A stretch of 64,000 nt of DNA, taken from Pseudomonas orientalis. Its GTDB lineage: Bacteria > Pseudomonadota > Gammaproteobacteria > Pseudomonadales > Pseudomonadaceae. The notes beneath the pieces are model-generated. The model did no database searches. It saw only the letters and a list, made by a program, of their open reading frames with translations, and had not been told where the DNA came from. Positions 50,682-59,685 of this stretch are shown in pieces (position 1 is the stretch's first letter; the number at the start of each line of letters is the position of its first letter). The stretch is taken from NCBI RefSeq assembly GCF_001439815.1, contig NZ_JYLM01000012.1, positions 62,001 to 126,000 on the forward strand. The letters run 5' to 3'. The position numbers and the translations under genes were made by a program.

Positions 50682-52619
50682 CTATCGCATGTCACGCCTT
50701 CCGCGCTTGCACCCAAGGCAATACCCCGTTGCGATCCGACCCCAGTTGGACAGCGTACGGGAAAACGCCGGATGGTCGGCGTTACCGCATTGAATTTCGA
50801 TGAGCTTGCCGCCGTCAGGCAATCGTACCGTCGGTTCACGCACGCTAACGCGACCCACGTTGTAAGCCTGATCGATAGTCTGAATCGCTTGTAGATAATC
50901 GCTCAGTGATTTTTTCTTTCTCACGCCCGTCGGATTACAAGCCGTACAACCATAGTCCCTGCGGTGCAGACACTTGTACTGCGATACGTCTACTAATGCC
51001 GCCCCAGACTTTTGCTGCAGCAACTCAGCAAGTTTTGGCGTTTTCCATTTGGTCAGAAACTTGTATGCGTTGCTCGCATAGTTGCCTTGCTCATCCCAAA
51101 CCAATCCAGTGTCACTTACCAGTGCAGTCATTGCAGGAGTAATGTCTTTTGGCGCCGCAGATTCAAGAAGACCGTGATGCTTCAATTCATCTACGACTTT
51201 ACGCGCCACCACCTTTGTGAGCGAGTTTTGCTTGAATTGGAACTCGAGATGCCCAGGTATGCCGCACTGGCAGATGTAGTGGTCATCCGAGGTCAATGCC
51301 GTGCTGATTAAGTAGCCCTGTGGGTGGATCGACCTTAACAGTGAGCCAAGACGCCCAAGGGTTATCTTTACGGGCGTGTCGTTGGCGGTAGAACCTGTGC
51401 GCGCCACCGGGCAGCATTCGCTACGGTTATCGAATTCCCAAAATTGCCTGTGGGTGGCATTGAACACCGCGGTACAAGCACACTGGAACGACTCGCTGTC
51501 ATCACTCCCAGTCGTCAATGCCCGCCAGCCGAGCTCGTTCAGGCGTTTTTCCCGTTGAGCTTGCCGATCGCACGTGGAACACCACCCGGCTTGCAGGTTT
51601 TCAAGAAATGTCCAGCTACGGTGCTGCAATGGATGAAGGCAGTGTGTACAGACAATGTTCACGCGCCCATCCGACGTGCGCTGAACGTTACTCAAATCCA
51701 CGCCAATGTTTGAATAGTCTGCGCGCCTAGGTTCAAGTGCGGCCAGTCGCAATTGGAACTTCTGACGTTTGTGCTCGGTAATTGCACAACCTTTGCACCA
51801 CGACTCGGCAGTCAACATTGCACCCGCTTCGGGCGTAATGTCGGGGTGGCCGCAGGCTAGCTTGATCTGCAATTGGCTACGCTTGGACAACGTGCCACCT
51901 TGTTTCCATGAGTGGCCGTTGACCTTGAGTAGCGTGCCCTCTAATCCTTTAATGTAATTTAATACTTCGTCAGTGAACTCCGAATAGCACTGCTTGATAA
52001 ACGCATTTATATAGGGCGAGGAGCCGTCAAGGGACTTCAGCTTATTCAACACTCCGATATCGTAACCGACCCCCGCAGTATCCAGCGCGTGGCCAATCAA
52101 ATCGCAATAGGTTGGCACAGTAATATATGTAGGCTGCTCAACCACCAGCAGTGTAACTTTGCCCGCGCTTCTATCTTGACAAGCTTTAACCTTATGCTTG
52201 TCTCTTGCTATCACGAAAGGATCGGTTAGATGCTGGCGGCCATTGTGCTCGCAAGCCAGTAGTAATACCGGGCAGTAGATATCCAACTCCAATGCAGAAC
52301 CGTCCGAGGCCTCCTTCAACCAGTCATATCGACGGTTGTAAAGCCAGTTATGACTTGGAAATAGCTCACGCAAGATCAACCGACAGAGCTTTTCGCCGAT
52401 ATGCGGAATGTGGCTGGTACAGGATAAATCGCGCAATCTGCTCAGCGTGTGAGCGTGCTCGATGCCCCACTGATCCTGATAGACGTATTCCCAGCGAAGA
52501 TTGCTGAAACGTGGCCCGATAGCTTTCCATCCCCGAGCAAGCACGATAGCGCGAGCTTGTTCCATGTTTCTAGCGGTTCGGGGGAGCATGGTGGGTTGCG
52601 AGGAGGGCAAGGCAGTCAT
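50682..52619 (-). CDS. Multi-zinc-finger protein with a Vsr-like (EDxHD) nuclease domain
   Basis: 645 residues; I know no named homologue. Residues about 71-165 fit the Vsr/EDxHD endonuclease pattern: Glu76 (IGEKLCRLILREL), Asp113 (LELDIY), Glu124 and His130 (ACEHNGRQH), then Asp140 and Lys143 (ARDKHK). Around it are treble-clef-like Cys modules: C256GH...C275xxC278, C324xxC327...C347xxC350, C380xC382...C402C403, C450xC452GIPGH457, C550...C558xxC561 and C611GNADH616...C634xxC637. Residues 21-70 look like a degenerate module. The start has AAGGA eight bases upstream. GC is lower than its neighbours, with some stretches near 40 percent, which suggests acquisition. A DNA-cutting role in defence or homing is inference. 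Confidence 0.72.
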   Translation of the reverse strand: MTALPSSQPTMLPRTARNMEQARAIVLARGWKAIGPRFSNLRWEYVYQDQWGIEHAHTLSRLRDLSCTSHIPHIGEKLCRLILRELFPSHNWLYNRRYDWLKEASDGSALELDIYCPVLLLACEHNGRQHLTDPFVIARDKHKVKACQDRSAGKVTLLVVEQPTYITVPTYCDLIGHALDTAGVGYDIGVLNKLKSLDGSSPYINAFIKQCYSEFTDEVLNYIKGLEGTLLKVNGHSWKQGGTLSKRSQLQIKLACGHPDITPEAGAMLTAESWCKGCAITEHKRQKFQLRLAALEPRRADYSNIGVDLSNVQRTSDGRVNIVCTHCLHPLQHRSWTFLENLQAGWCSTCDRQAQREKRLNELGWRALTTGSDDSESFQCACTAVFNATHRQFWEFDNRSECCPVARTGSTANDTPVKITLGRLGSLLRSIHPQGYLISTALTSDDHYICQCGIPGHLEFQFKQNSLTKVVARKVVDELKHHGLLESAAPKDITPAMTALVSDTGLVWDEQGNYASNAYKFLTKWKTPKLAELLQQKSGAALVDVSQYKCLHRRDYGCTACNPTGVRKKKSLSDYLQAIQTIDQAYNVGRVSVREPTVRLPDGGKLIEIQCGNADHPAFSRTLSNWGRIATGYCLGCKRGRRDMR

Positions 52620-52640
52620 CGTCAGCTTCCTTGTCGACAG

Positions 52641-52669
52641 AAAATAGAGGTGCAGGATCTTAGTATCAA
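52641..52669 (-). promoter_or_regulatory. Possible promoter of the zinc-finger nuclease-like gene
   Basis: On the minus strand, TTGATA (52664-52669) and TATTTT (52641-52646) are separated by exactly 17 bases, a reasonable sigma-70 pair about 20-45 bases before the start codon. It suggests the gene is transcribed by itself and not from the gyrB operon. Confidence 0.45.
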
Positions 52670-52825
52670 AGCGCCTGCTACTCCACTAAATCCAATAATT
52701 GCGATGCATATGATGTACGACCTTGACGGGCATGAGTTTGATTAAAGGCTCGCGCTGGCGTTCCAGATGCGGTGCCAGTTCAGGAGCGCTCCTCGCGCCC
52801 ATGATTCTCTACCGAACATAAACAA

Positions 52826-52849
52826 AACCCCGGCACTGGGGCCGGGGTT
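52826..52849 (-). terminator. Intrinsic terminator of the dnaA-gyrB operon
   Basis: AACCCCGGC and GCCGGGGTT form a 9-bp stem with a six-base loop; on the minus strand it is followed by TTGTTT. It lies about 60 bases past the gyrB stop. Confidence 0.85.
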
Positions 52850-52906
52850 CTCTTTTATCCAAGGGATAATAATCCTCCTGGCGACACTAAGTGCCCATCA
52901 ACCTGA

Positions 52907-55324
52907 TCAGAAATCGAGGTTGGAAACCGCCAGGGCATTGCTCTCGATGAAGTCACGACGAGGCTCAACCGCATCACCCATCAGGGTGTTGAAGATCTGG
53001 TCTGCGCCAATGGCGTCTTCAATGGTCACTCGCAGCATACGACGCTGAGCCGGGTCCATGGTGGTTTCCCACAGCTGATCCGGGTTCATTTCGCCCAGAC
53101 CCTTGTATCGCTGGATGGTGTGACGCTTGGTGCTTTCAGCCATCAACCAGTCCAGGGCTTCCTTGAACTCCTTGACCTGCTTCTTGCGTTCGCCACGCTG
53201 AATGTAAGCGCCGTCGTCCAACAAGGTGCTCAGTTGCGCGCCGAGGGTGACGACCGTCTTATAGTCATTGCTACCAAAGAAGTCGCGGTTGAACGTAACG
53301 TAGTTCGACAGGCCGTGGGAGATCAGTTCGACCTCCGGCAGCCACACGTTACGTTCACGGTCTTCGCGCAAGCTGGCTTTGTAGACCAGGCCGGATTTTT
53401 CCGAAGTACGCAGGCGAACTTCGTACTGCGCAAGCCAGTTCTGCATGTGCGCATGATCGCCCAGCTGTTCGAGGCTGACAGACGGCAGGTAGATGAAGTG
53501 CTCGGTCAGCTCCTGCGGGTACAGGCGCGACAAGCGCTTGAGGGTCTTCATGACCATGCGGAAGTCGTTCACCAGGCGCTCCAGCGCCTCACCGGAGATG
53601 CCCGGGGCTTCGTCGTTCAAGTGCAGGCTGGCATCTTCCAGGGCCGACTGCGTCATGTACTCTTCCATGGCGTCGTCGTCTTTGATGTATTGCTCTTGCT
53701 TGCCCTTTTTCACTTTGTACAACGGCGGCTGGGCAATGTAGATGTAGCCGCGCTCGATCAGCTCAGGCAACTGACGGAAGAAGAAAGTCAGCAGTAGGGT
53801 ACGGATGTGCGAACCGTCGACGTCAGCATCGGTCATGATAATGATGTTGTGGTAGCGCAGCTTGTCGATGTTGTACTCGTCACGGCCGATACCGCAGCCC
53901 AGCGCCGTGATCAAAGTGCCGACTTCCTGGGAGGAAATCATCTTGTCGAAGCGCGCTTTCTCGACGTTGAGGATCTTGCCCTTCAACGGCAGGATAGCCT
54001 GGGTGCGACGGTTACGACCCTGCTTGGCGGAACCGCCAGCAGAGTCACCTTCCACCAGGTACAGCTCGGAGAGGGCAGGGTCCTTCTCCTGGCAGTCCGC
54101 CAACTTGCCTGGCAGGCCGGCAATATCCAGCGCACCCTTACGGCGGGTCATCTCACGGGCTTTACGCGCCGCTTCACGGGCACGTGCGGCGTCGATCATC
54201 TTGCCGACAACCAGCTTGGCTTCGTTCGGGTTCTCCAGCAGGAAGTCGGAGAAGTACTTGCCCATCTCTTGTTCCACAGCGGTCTTCACTTCGGAAGACA
54301 CCAGCTTGTCTTTGGTCTGGGAGCTGAACTTCGGATCCGGTACTTTTACCGAGATGATCGCAGTCAGGCCTTCGCGCGCATCGTCACCGGTTGTGGCGAC
54401 TTTATGCTTCTTGGCCAAGCCTTCGGCTTCGATGTAAGTGTTCAGGTTACGCGTCAGTGCGGAACGGAAACCCACCAGGTGAGTACCACCGTCGCGCTGC
54501 GGGATGTTGTTGGTGAAGCACAACAGGTTCTCGTTGAAGCTGTCGTTCCACTGCAAGGCAATTTCAACGCCGATGCCGTCTTCACGCTGGATGTTGAAGT
54601 GGAACACCTGATTGACCGCCGTCTTGTTGGTGTTCAGATATTCAACGAATGCACGCAGGCCGCCCTCGTACTTGAACAATTCTTCCTTGCCGCTGCGCTC
54701 ATCCTTAAGGACGATACCGACACCGGAGTTGAGAAAGGACAGTTCACGGATACGCTTGGCCAGGATGTCCCAGCTGAAGTGAATATTCTTGAAGGTGTCA
54801 GCTGATGGCTTGAAGTGGATCTGCGTTCCGGTGGACTCACTGTCACCGACGATCTTCATCGGCTCCTTTGGAACGCCGTGAACGTAGGTCTGCTCCCAGA
54901 TCTTGCCGCTACGGCGGACCGTCAGAATCAGTTCTTCGGACAGTGCGTTCACTACCGAAACACCCACGCCGTGCAAACCGCCGGATACTTTGTAGGAGTT
55001 GTCGTCGAACTTACCGCCGGCGTGGAGCACGGTCATGATGACCTCTGCCGCCGAGACGCCTTCTTCTTTATGCACGTCTACCGGGATACCGCGGCCGTTG
55101 TCGCGCACGGTAATGGATTCGTCCGGATGGATGATGATGCTGATGTCGTCGCAGTGACCGGCCAGAGCTTCGTCGATGGAGTTATCGACCACCTCGAACA
55201 CCATGTGGTGCAGACCGCTCCCATCATCGGTGTCGCCAATGTACATACCGGGACGTTTGCGTACGGCATCCAAACCTTTCAGCACTTTAATGCTGGTCGA
55301 GTCGTACGTGTTTTCTTCGCTCAT
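52907..55324 (-). CDS. gyrB: DNA gyrase subunit B
   Basis: 805 residues, the normal length. The GHKL ATPase domain (VVDNSIDEALAGHCDDI, GGLHGVGVSVVNALS), transducer and TOPRIM domain (EGDSAGGSAKQGRNRRTQA, DADVDGSHIRTLLL) are complete. ATP-driven negative supercoiling together with GyrA. Last gene of dnaA-dnaN-recF-gyrB; four bases after recF. Confidence 0.98.
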   Translation of the reverse strand: MSEENTYDSTSIKVLKGLDAVRKRPGMYIGDTDDGSGLHHMVFEVVDNSIDEALAGHCDDISIIIHPDESITVRDNGRGIPVDVHKEEGVSAAEVIMTVLHAGGKFDDNSYKVSGGLHGVGVSVVNALSEELILTVRRSGKIWEQTYVHGVPKEPMKIVGDSESTGTQIHFKPSADTFKNIHFSWDILAKRIRELSFLNSGVGIVLKDERSGKEELFKYEGGLRAFVEYLNTNKTAVNQVFHFNIQREDGIGVEIALQWNDSFNENLLCFTNNIPQRDGGTHLVGFRSALTRNLNTYIEAEGLAKKHKVATTGDDAREGLTAIISVKVPDPKFSSQTKDKLVSSEVKTAVEQEMGKYFSDFLLENPNEAKLVVGKMIDAARAREAARKAREMTRRKGALDIAGLPGKLADCQEKDPALSELYLVEGDSAGGSAKQGRNRRTQAILPLKGKILNVEKARFDKMISSQEVGTLITALGCGIGRDEYNIDKLRYHNIIIMTDADVDGSHIRTLLLTFFFRQLPELIERGYIYIAQPPLYKVKKGKQEQYIKDDDAMEEYMTQSALEDASLHLNDEAPGISGEALERLVNDFRMVMKTLKRLSRLYPQELTEHFIYLPSVSLEQLGDHAHMQNWLAQYEVRLRTSEKSGLVYKASLREDRERNVWLPEVELISHGLSNYVTFNRDFFGSNDYKTVVTLGAQLSTLLDDGAYIQRGERKKQVKEFKEALDWLMAESTKRHTIQRYKGLGEMNPDQLWETTMDPAQRRMLRVTIEDAIGADQIFNTLMGDAVEPRRDFIESNALAVSNLDF

Positions 55325-55328
55325 GCCT

Positions 55329-56432
55329 TCACTCCCGATGGTCGTGGGTCTGGGTGATACGGCCTTGTTCCACGTGGAACAAAGCGACTGGCGTTTCCGT
55401 CTGCCAGCCTTCCCTCAATAATTCGTGGTCTACACAGGTGATAAACACTTGGCAGCGTAAGTCTTCCAATAAGCGGCATAGCGCGCGGCGGTGCTGCTCG
55501 TCGAGTTCGGACGGCAAGTCATCCACCAGATAAATACACTGACCGCGTCGGGCCTGGCTGACCAGGTGCCCCTGCGCGATACGCAATGCGCACACCACCA
55601 ACTTCTGCTGGCCGCGGGACAAGATATCCGCAGCATTGTGAGCGCCTAATCTAAGGCGCAAATCAGCGCGTTGAGGTCCGGCCTGGGTGTGGCCAATTTG
55701 CTGGTCACGCTGCAGGGATGTCGCAAGCACTGCACTCAGCTCGCGCTCCTTGTCCCAACCGCGGTAATAACTCAGCGTCAGCCCCTCGAGGTCCAACAGC
55801 TCGCTCAAGGTCTGCTCAAAGACTGGTTTCAAGGCTTTGATATAGGCACGGCGGTATTCATCTATTTCGTCGCTGGCCAGGCACAGTTCCCGGTCCCAGG
55901 CCGCTTGTGACGCGGCGTCAAGTGTACCATGCCGCAGCCACGAGTTCCGCTGCCGCAGGGCCTTCTGCAGGCGCTGCCAAGTGGCCATGAAACGCGGTTC
56001 CACGTGGAACACTCCCCAGTCGAGGAATTGCCTGCGAATTTTTGGTGCGCCTTCCAATAAACGGAAGCTGTCGGGGTTGATCAACTGCAACGGCAGGATT
56101 TCCGCCAGCTGCGCTGCACTGCGCGCATTTTGCCCATCGATGCGGATCTGAAACTCCCCGCTGCGATCACGGGATATGCCCAGGGCGCTATGCCCACCTT
56201 CGGCCAATTCGACCTGGCCGAATACCGTGCACGCCAGTTGCTCGTATTGGATCACCGGTAAAAGGCGGGCACTGCGAAAGGAACGGGCGAGCCCCAGCAA
56301 GTGGATGGCTTCCAGCACGCTGGTTTTGCCACTGCCATTGGCGCCGTGAAGAATGTTGATGCGGGGGGAAGGGGAGAAGGTCACCGGGTGCAGATTGCGC
56401 ACCGCGGTGACCGAGACGCGACTGAGGGACAT
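55329..56432 (-). CDS. recF: DNA replication and repair protein RecF
   Basis: 367 residues of the SMC-like ABC ATPase class: Walker A GANGSGKTSVLEAIHLLG near residue 30, signature-like LSRGQQKLVV and Walker B YLVDDLPSELD. It helps load RecA at gaps with RecO and RecR. The 3-prime half of the gene contains two perfect parS palindromes. Confidence 0.97.
   Translation of the reverse strand: MSLSRVSVTAVRNLHPVTFSPSPRINILHGANGSGKTSVLEAIHLLGLARSFRSARLLPVIQYEQLACTVFGQVELAEGGHSALGISRDRSGEFQIRIDGQNARSAAQLAEILPLQLINPDSFRLLEGAPKIRRQFLDWGVFHVEPRFMATWQRLQKALRQRNSWLRHGTLDAASQAAWDRELCLASDEIDEYRRAYIKALKPVFEQTLSELLDLEGLTLSYYRGWDKERELSAVLATSLQRDQQIGHTQAGPQRADLRLRLGAHNAADILSRGQQKLVVCALRIAQGHLVSQARRGQCIYLVDDLPSELDEQHRRALCRLLEDLRCQVFITCVDHELLREGWQTETPVALFHVEQGRITQTHDHRE
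55366..55381. other. parS site (perfect palindrome) inside recF
   Basis: TGTTCCACGTGGAACA, a perfect 16-bp palindrome whose core is the Pseudomonas ParB-binding sequence. Located near the 3-prime end of recF, within about 4 kb of oriC. Confidence 0.88.
55997..56010. other. parS site (perfect core) inside recF
   Basis: GTTCCACGTGGAAC, the perfect 14-bp parS core, about 630 bases from the previous copy and also in recF coding sequence. Confidence 0.87.
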
Positions 56433-56452
56433 CTAGCTTCTGCTGAGCATGA

Positions 56453-57556
56453 TTACAGGCGCATCGGCATAACAACATAAGCCGAGTCGTCGTTATCGGA
56501 TTCTTGTACCAGTGCGCTGCTGTTGGAGTCCGACAGAATCAGGCGAACCTGCTCGGTGGTCATTACACCCAGCACGTCCAGCAGGTAGCTCACGTTAAAG
56601 CCGATTTCAAGGTTGCCACCGTTGTAGTCGACGCCAACTTCTTCTTCCGCTTCTTCCTGTTCCGGGTTGTTCGCCTGGATTTTCAACTGACCATTGGCCA
56701 GTTGCAGGCGAATGCCCCGGTACTTCTCGTTAGAGAGGATGGCGGTACGGCTGAACGCTTCGCGCAGGGCCTGACGATCGCCGAGTACGAGCTTGTCACC
56801 GCCTTTAGGCAACACGCGCTCATAGTCCGGGAACTTGCCGTCTACCAGCTTGGACGTAAAAGTGAATTCGCCGGTCGTCGCGCGTATATGGTGCTGACCC
56901 AGAACGATACTGACATTGCCATCGGGCTCAGTGAGCAAGCGCGCCAACTCGAGGATACCTTTACGCGGCACGATGACCTGGTGACGGTCCGGCTGACCGA
57001 TATCGGCGCGCATCGAGCACATTGCAAGGCGGTGACCGTCAGTCGCGACCGCACGGATGATGCCTTCGGACACTTCCAACAGCATGCCATTGAGGTAGTA
57101 ACGCACGTCCTGCTGGGCCATGGCGAAGCTTGTGCGCTCGATCAAGCGACGCAGCTTGCTCTGCTCCAGGCTGCAGGTCAGCGAACCTGGACCTTCTTCC
57201 ACCGTCGGGAAATCGTTGGCCGGCAAGGTGGAGAGGGTGAAACGACTACGCCCGGCTTTGACAACCAGTTTCGACTCATCAACCTTGATGTCGATCAGCG
57301 CGTCGTTCGGCAGGCTCTTGCAGATATCCATCAGCTTGCGCGCCGGCACGGTGATCTCGCCAGGTTCGGCGGGCTCGTCGAGCTGCACGCGGCCAACCAG
57401 CTCGACTTCCAGGTCGGTACCGGTCAGGGACAACTGCTGGCCTTCGACCACCAGTAATACGTTGGAAAGCACCGGCAAGGTCTGTCGGCGCTCGACGACG
57501 CCTGCGACCAGTTGCAGGGGTTTCAACAGGGCTTCGCGTTGAATGGTGAAATGCAT
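56453..57556 (-). CDS. dnaN: DNA polymerase III beta sliding clamp
   Basis: 367 residues starting MHFTIQREALLKPLQLVAGV. The three repeated clamp domains are seen, with EVSEGIIRAVATDGHRLAMC in the middle one and the C-terminal YVVMPMRL that closes the clamp. Processivity factor for replication. Second gene of the dnaA operon. Confidence 0.98.
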   Translation of the reverse strand: MHFTIQREALLKPLQLVAGVVERRQTLPVLSNVLLVVEGQQLSLTGTDLEVELVGRVQLDEPAEPGEITVPARKLMDICKSLPNDALIDIKVDESKLVVKAGRSRFTLSTLPANDFPTVEEGPGSLTCSLEQSKLRRLIERTSFAMAQQDVRYYLNGMLLEVSEGIIRAVATDGHRLAMCSMRADIGQPDRHQVIVPRKGILELARLLTEPDGNVSIVLGQHHIRATTGEFTFTSKLVDGKFPDYERVLPKGGDKLVLGDRQALREAFSRTAILSNEKYRGIRLQLANGQLKIQANNPEQEEAEEEVGVDYNGGNLEIGFNVSYLLDVLGVMTTEQVRLILSDSNSSALVQESDNDDSAYVVMPMRL

Positions 57557-57594
57557 GGTCTAGTCCCTTGCCTTAATAAGCTGCGCTGGCGTCA

Positions 57595-59100
57595 TCAGGT
57601 AGTCAGTGTACGCAGCAGGTTCTTGTAGTCCTCGCGAATATCCGCGTCGGATTCCTTAAGTTCATTGATCTTGCGGCACGCGTGCAAAACCGTGGTGTGG
57701 TCGCGACCACCAAACACATCGCCGATTTCCGGCAGGCTGTGGTTGGTCAACTCCTTGGAGAGGGCCATGGCCACCTGGCGCGGGCGTGCCACCGAGCGCG
57801 AACGACGCTTGGACAGCAGGTCGGAAATCTTGATCTTGTAATACTCGGCGACGGTTCGCTGGATGTTATCCACACTCACCAGCTTGTCCTGCAGCGCCAG
57901 CAAGTCTTTCAGGGATTCGCGAATCAGCTCGATGGTGATGTCGCGCCCCATGAAGTGCGAGTGCGCAATGACGCGCTTGAGTGCGCCCTCAAGTTCACGC
58001 ACGTTGGAACGGATGCGCTGAGCAATAAAGAACGCGGCGTCGTGGGGCAGATCGACTTTGGCCTGGTCGGCCTTTTTCATCAGGATCGCGACGCGGGTTT
58101 CCAGCTCGGGTGGCTCAACGGCAACAGTCAGCCCCCAGCCGAAGCGCGACTTCAAGCGCTCTTCGAGACCTTCGATTTCCTTTGGATAACGGTCACTGGT
58201 GAGGATGACCTGCTGTCCGCCTTCAAGCAGTGCGTTGAACGTGTGGAAAAACTCTTCCTGAGAACGTTCCTTGCGCGCGAAGAATTGAATGTCATCGATA
58301 AGCAACGCATCAACGGAGCGATAAAAACGCTTGAACTCGTTGATGGCGTTGAGCTGCAAAGCCTTGACCATGTCCGCCACGAAACGCTCCGAGTGCAGGT
58401 AGACCACCTTGGCATTCGGGTTCTTCTTCAACAGGTGGTTACCCACCGCGTGCATCAAGTGGGTTTTACCCAAGCCGACGCCGCCATAAAGGAAGAGCGG
58501 GTTGTAACCGTGCTTGGGGTTATCGGCCACTTGCCAGGCGGCCGCACGGGCCAACTGGTTGGACTTGCCTTCGACAAAATTCTCAAAGGTAAAGGTGCGG
58601 TTCAGGTAGCTGGTGTGCTTGAGCGCGCCTTCGACCTGCACAGTGCGCTGTTCGGCACGAACCGGCGCTTGTTGAGAGCTGGCGCCAGCCATGGGATCGA
58701 AGCTGTCACGGGACGGTTCTTCGTTCTCGGGTGCATTTTTAGGCGCAGACGACTTGGTGGGCGTCGGCGCGGGCGCTGCAGCAACGGATGCCGCCTGGAA
58801 ATGCGATGCAGCTGCAGCCAAAGGTGCATTCGGGGCAGCGCGAGGTGCGGAGCTGCGTTTGCTGCCTATTAATAAGGAAAGCACGGGCGCGATGCCGTTG
58901 CCGTGTTCGTCGAGCAATTCGAGAACGCGGCTCAGGTACTTCTCGTTGACCCAGTCGAGAACAAAACGATTGGGCGCGTAGACACGCAACTCGTCGCCTT
59001 CGGCTTCGACCTGTAGCGGACGGATCCAGGTGTTGAATTGCTGGGCAGGCAGCTCATCGCGCAAAAGCTCCACGCACTGCTGCCAAAGTTCCACTGACAC
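57595..59100 (-). CDS. dnaA: chromosomal replication initiator protein DnaA
   Basis: 501 residues from a GTG start six bases after AGGGG. Domain I (SVELWQQCVELLRDELP), a proline/alanine-rich linker domain II (about residues 85-170), the AAA+ domain with Walker A GGVGLGKTHLMHAVG and Walker B LLIDDIQFFA, and domain IV with the DnaA-box-binding GGRDHTTVLHACRKI. It melts oriC and also regulates transcription at DnaA boxes. A perfect DnaA box lies in the coding sequence at 57866. Confidence 0.98.
   Translation of the reverse strand: MSVELWQQCVELLRDELPAQQFNTWIRPLQVEAEGDELRVYAPNRFVLDWVNEKYLSRVLELLDEHGNGIAPVLSLLIGSKRSSAPRAAPNAPLAAAASHFQAASVAAAPAPTPTKSSAPKNAPENEEPSRDSFDPMAGASSQQAPVRAEQRTVQVEGALKHTSYLNRTFTFENFVEGKSNQLARAAAWQVADNPKHGYNPLFLYGGVGLGKTHLMHAVGNHLLKKNPNAKVVYLHSERFVADMVKALQLNAINEFKRFYRSVDALLIDDIQFFARKERSQEEFFHTFNALLEGGQQVILTSDRYPKEIEGLEERLKSRFGWGLTVAVEPPELETRVAILMKKADQAKVDLPHDAAFFIAQRIRSNVRELEGALKRVIAHSHFMGRDITIELIRESLKDLLALQDKLVSVDNIQRTVAEYYKIKISDLLSKRRSRSVARPRQVAMALSKELTNHSLPEIGDVFGGRDHTTVLHACRKINELKESDADIREDYKNLLRTLTT
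57866..57874 (+). promoter_or_regulatory. Perfect DnaA box inside dnaA
   Basis: TTATCCACA within the dnaA coding sequence, in addition to those in oriC. Confidence 0.5.
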
Positions 59101-59455
59101 GGATATCCCCTAAGTTGAAAGCCGGTGAGGCAAAAACAGCCGCCATTGTAGCGGTCAGCCGGCCACTTATCCACATGAAGGTTGTTCAGAGGGCACCCAA
59201 AATCAACGCGTTAACGGAAAAAAAGGCGACCGGCGGTCTGTGAATAAGCTCTGTGGATAACCGTACCTGAGCCCGTTGTACAAATAGGGGCAAAAGTCTG
59301 TGGGTAACCGGCCTGTGGATAACAAGCCATTCCACACACAGCTTATCCGATAGCGCAGCACAGGCAGAGCACCGTTTCTCCCCCGTGTTGTCATCCTCTG
59401 TACACCACGTTAAATAAGGCTTGAAGGCAGTTATCCACAGAAGAACGCCTCCCTA

Positions 59456-59515
59456 GCTTTTATAAGCTTTACAGAAAAGCTTTAAATAACTTCCTTCTTT
59501 ATTTTTATATCTATG
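59456..59515. other. AT-rich DNA-unwinding element of oriC
   Basis: A run such as CTTTATTTTTATATCTATGC with three AAGCTTT-type inverted sequences next to the DnaA box cluster, on the rpmH side. Confidence 0.65.
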
Positions 59516-59595
59516 CCACTGCTCATGGAAGGCAAGCGGGTTGAAAGGGTGAGGGGCCTTCCAGATATCTAATTAAAGGAAAAGCTGGTTGGAAA

Positions 59596-59624
59596 TTGAC
59601 CTAGAGGCTTGCTTTCTCTAGAAT
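59596..59624 (+). promoter_or_regulatory. rpmH promoter
   Basis: TTGACC (59596-59601) and TAGAAT (59619-59624) are separated by 17 bases, a strong sigma-70 promoter 60 bases upstream of the rpmH start. Confidence 0.8.
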
Positions 59625-59685
59625 CGCCGGTCTCTTAAAACGGGGGCCATTCCGGCCCGTTGTGGACGAACCAGGTAACAACGCC

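Larger units (their letters stand above)
59101..59685. other. oriC: replication origin between dnaA and rpmH
   Basis: Four perfect DnaA boxes (59167-59175 plus, 59252-59260 minus, 59314-59322 minus, 59431-59439 plus), plus one-mismatch versions TGTGAATAA at 59239 and TGTGGGTAA at 59299. An AT-rich unwinding region follows at about 59456-59515 with AAGCTTTACAGAAAAGCTTT. The dnaA-rpmH gap is the demonstrated origin of P. putida and P. aeruginosa, so the call is strong. It also contains the promoters of dnaA (minus strand) and rpmH. Confidence 0.92.

Noticed and set aside
53120..54805. Plus-strand frames of 225 and 332 residues opposite gyrB
   Set aside because: Shadows of gyrB; composition typical of antisense to a conserved enzyme.
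59343..59351. CTTATCCGAT as a further DnaA box
   Set aside because: Two mismatches to TTATCCACA in the conserved 3-prime half; left out of the box count.
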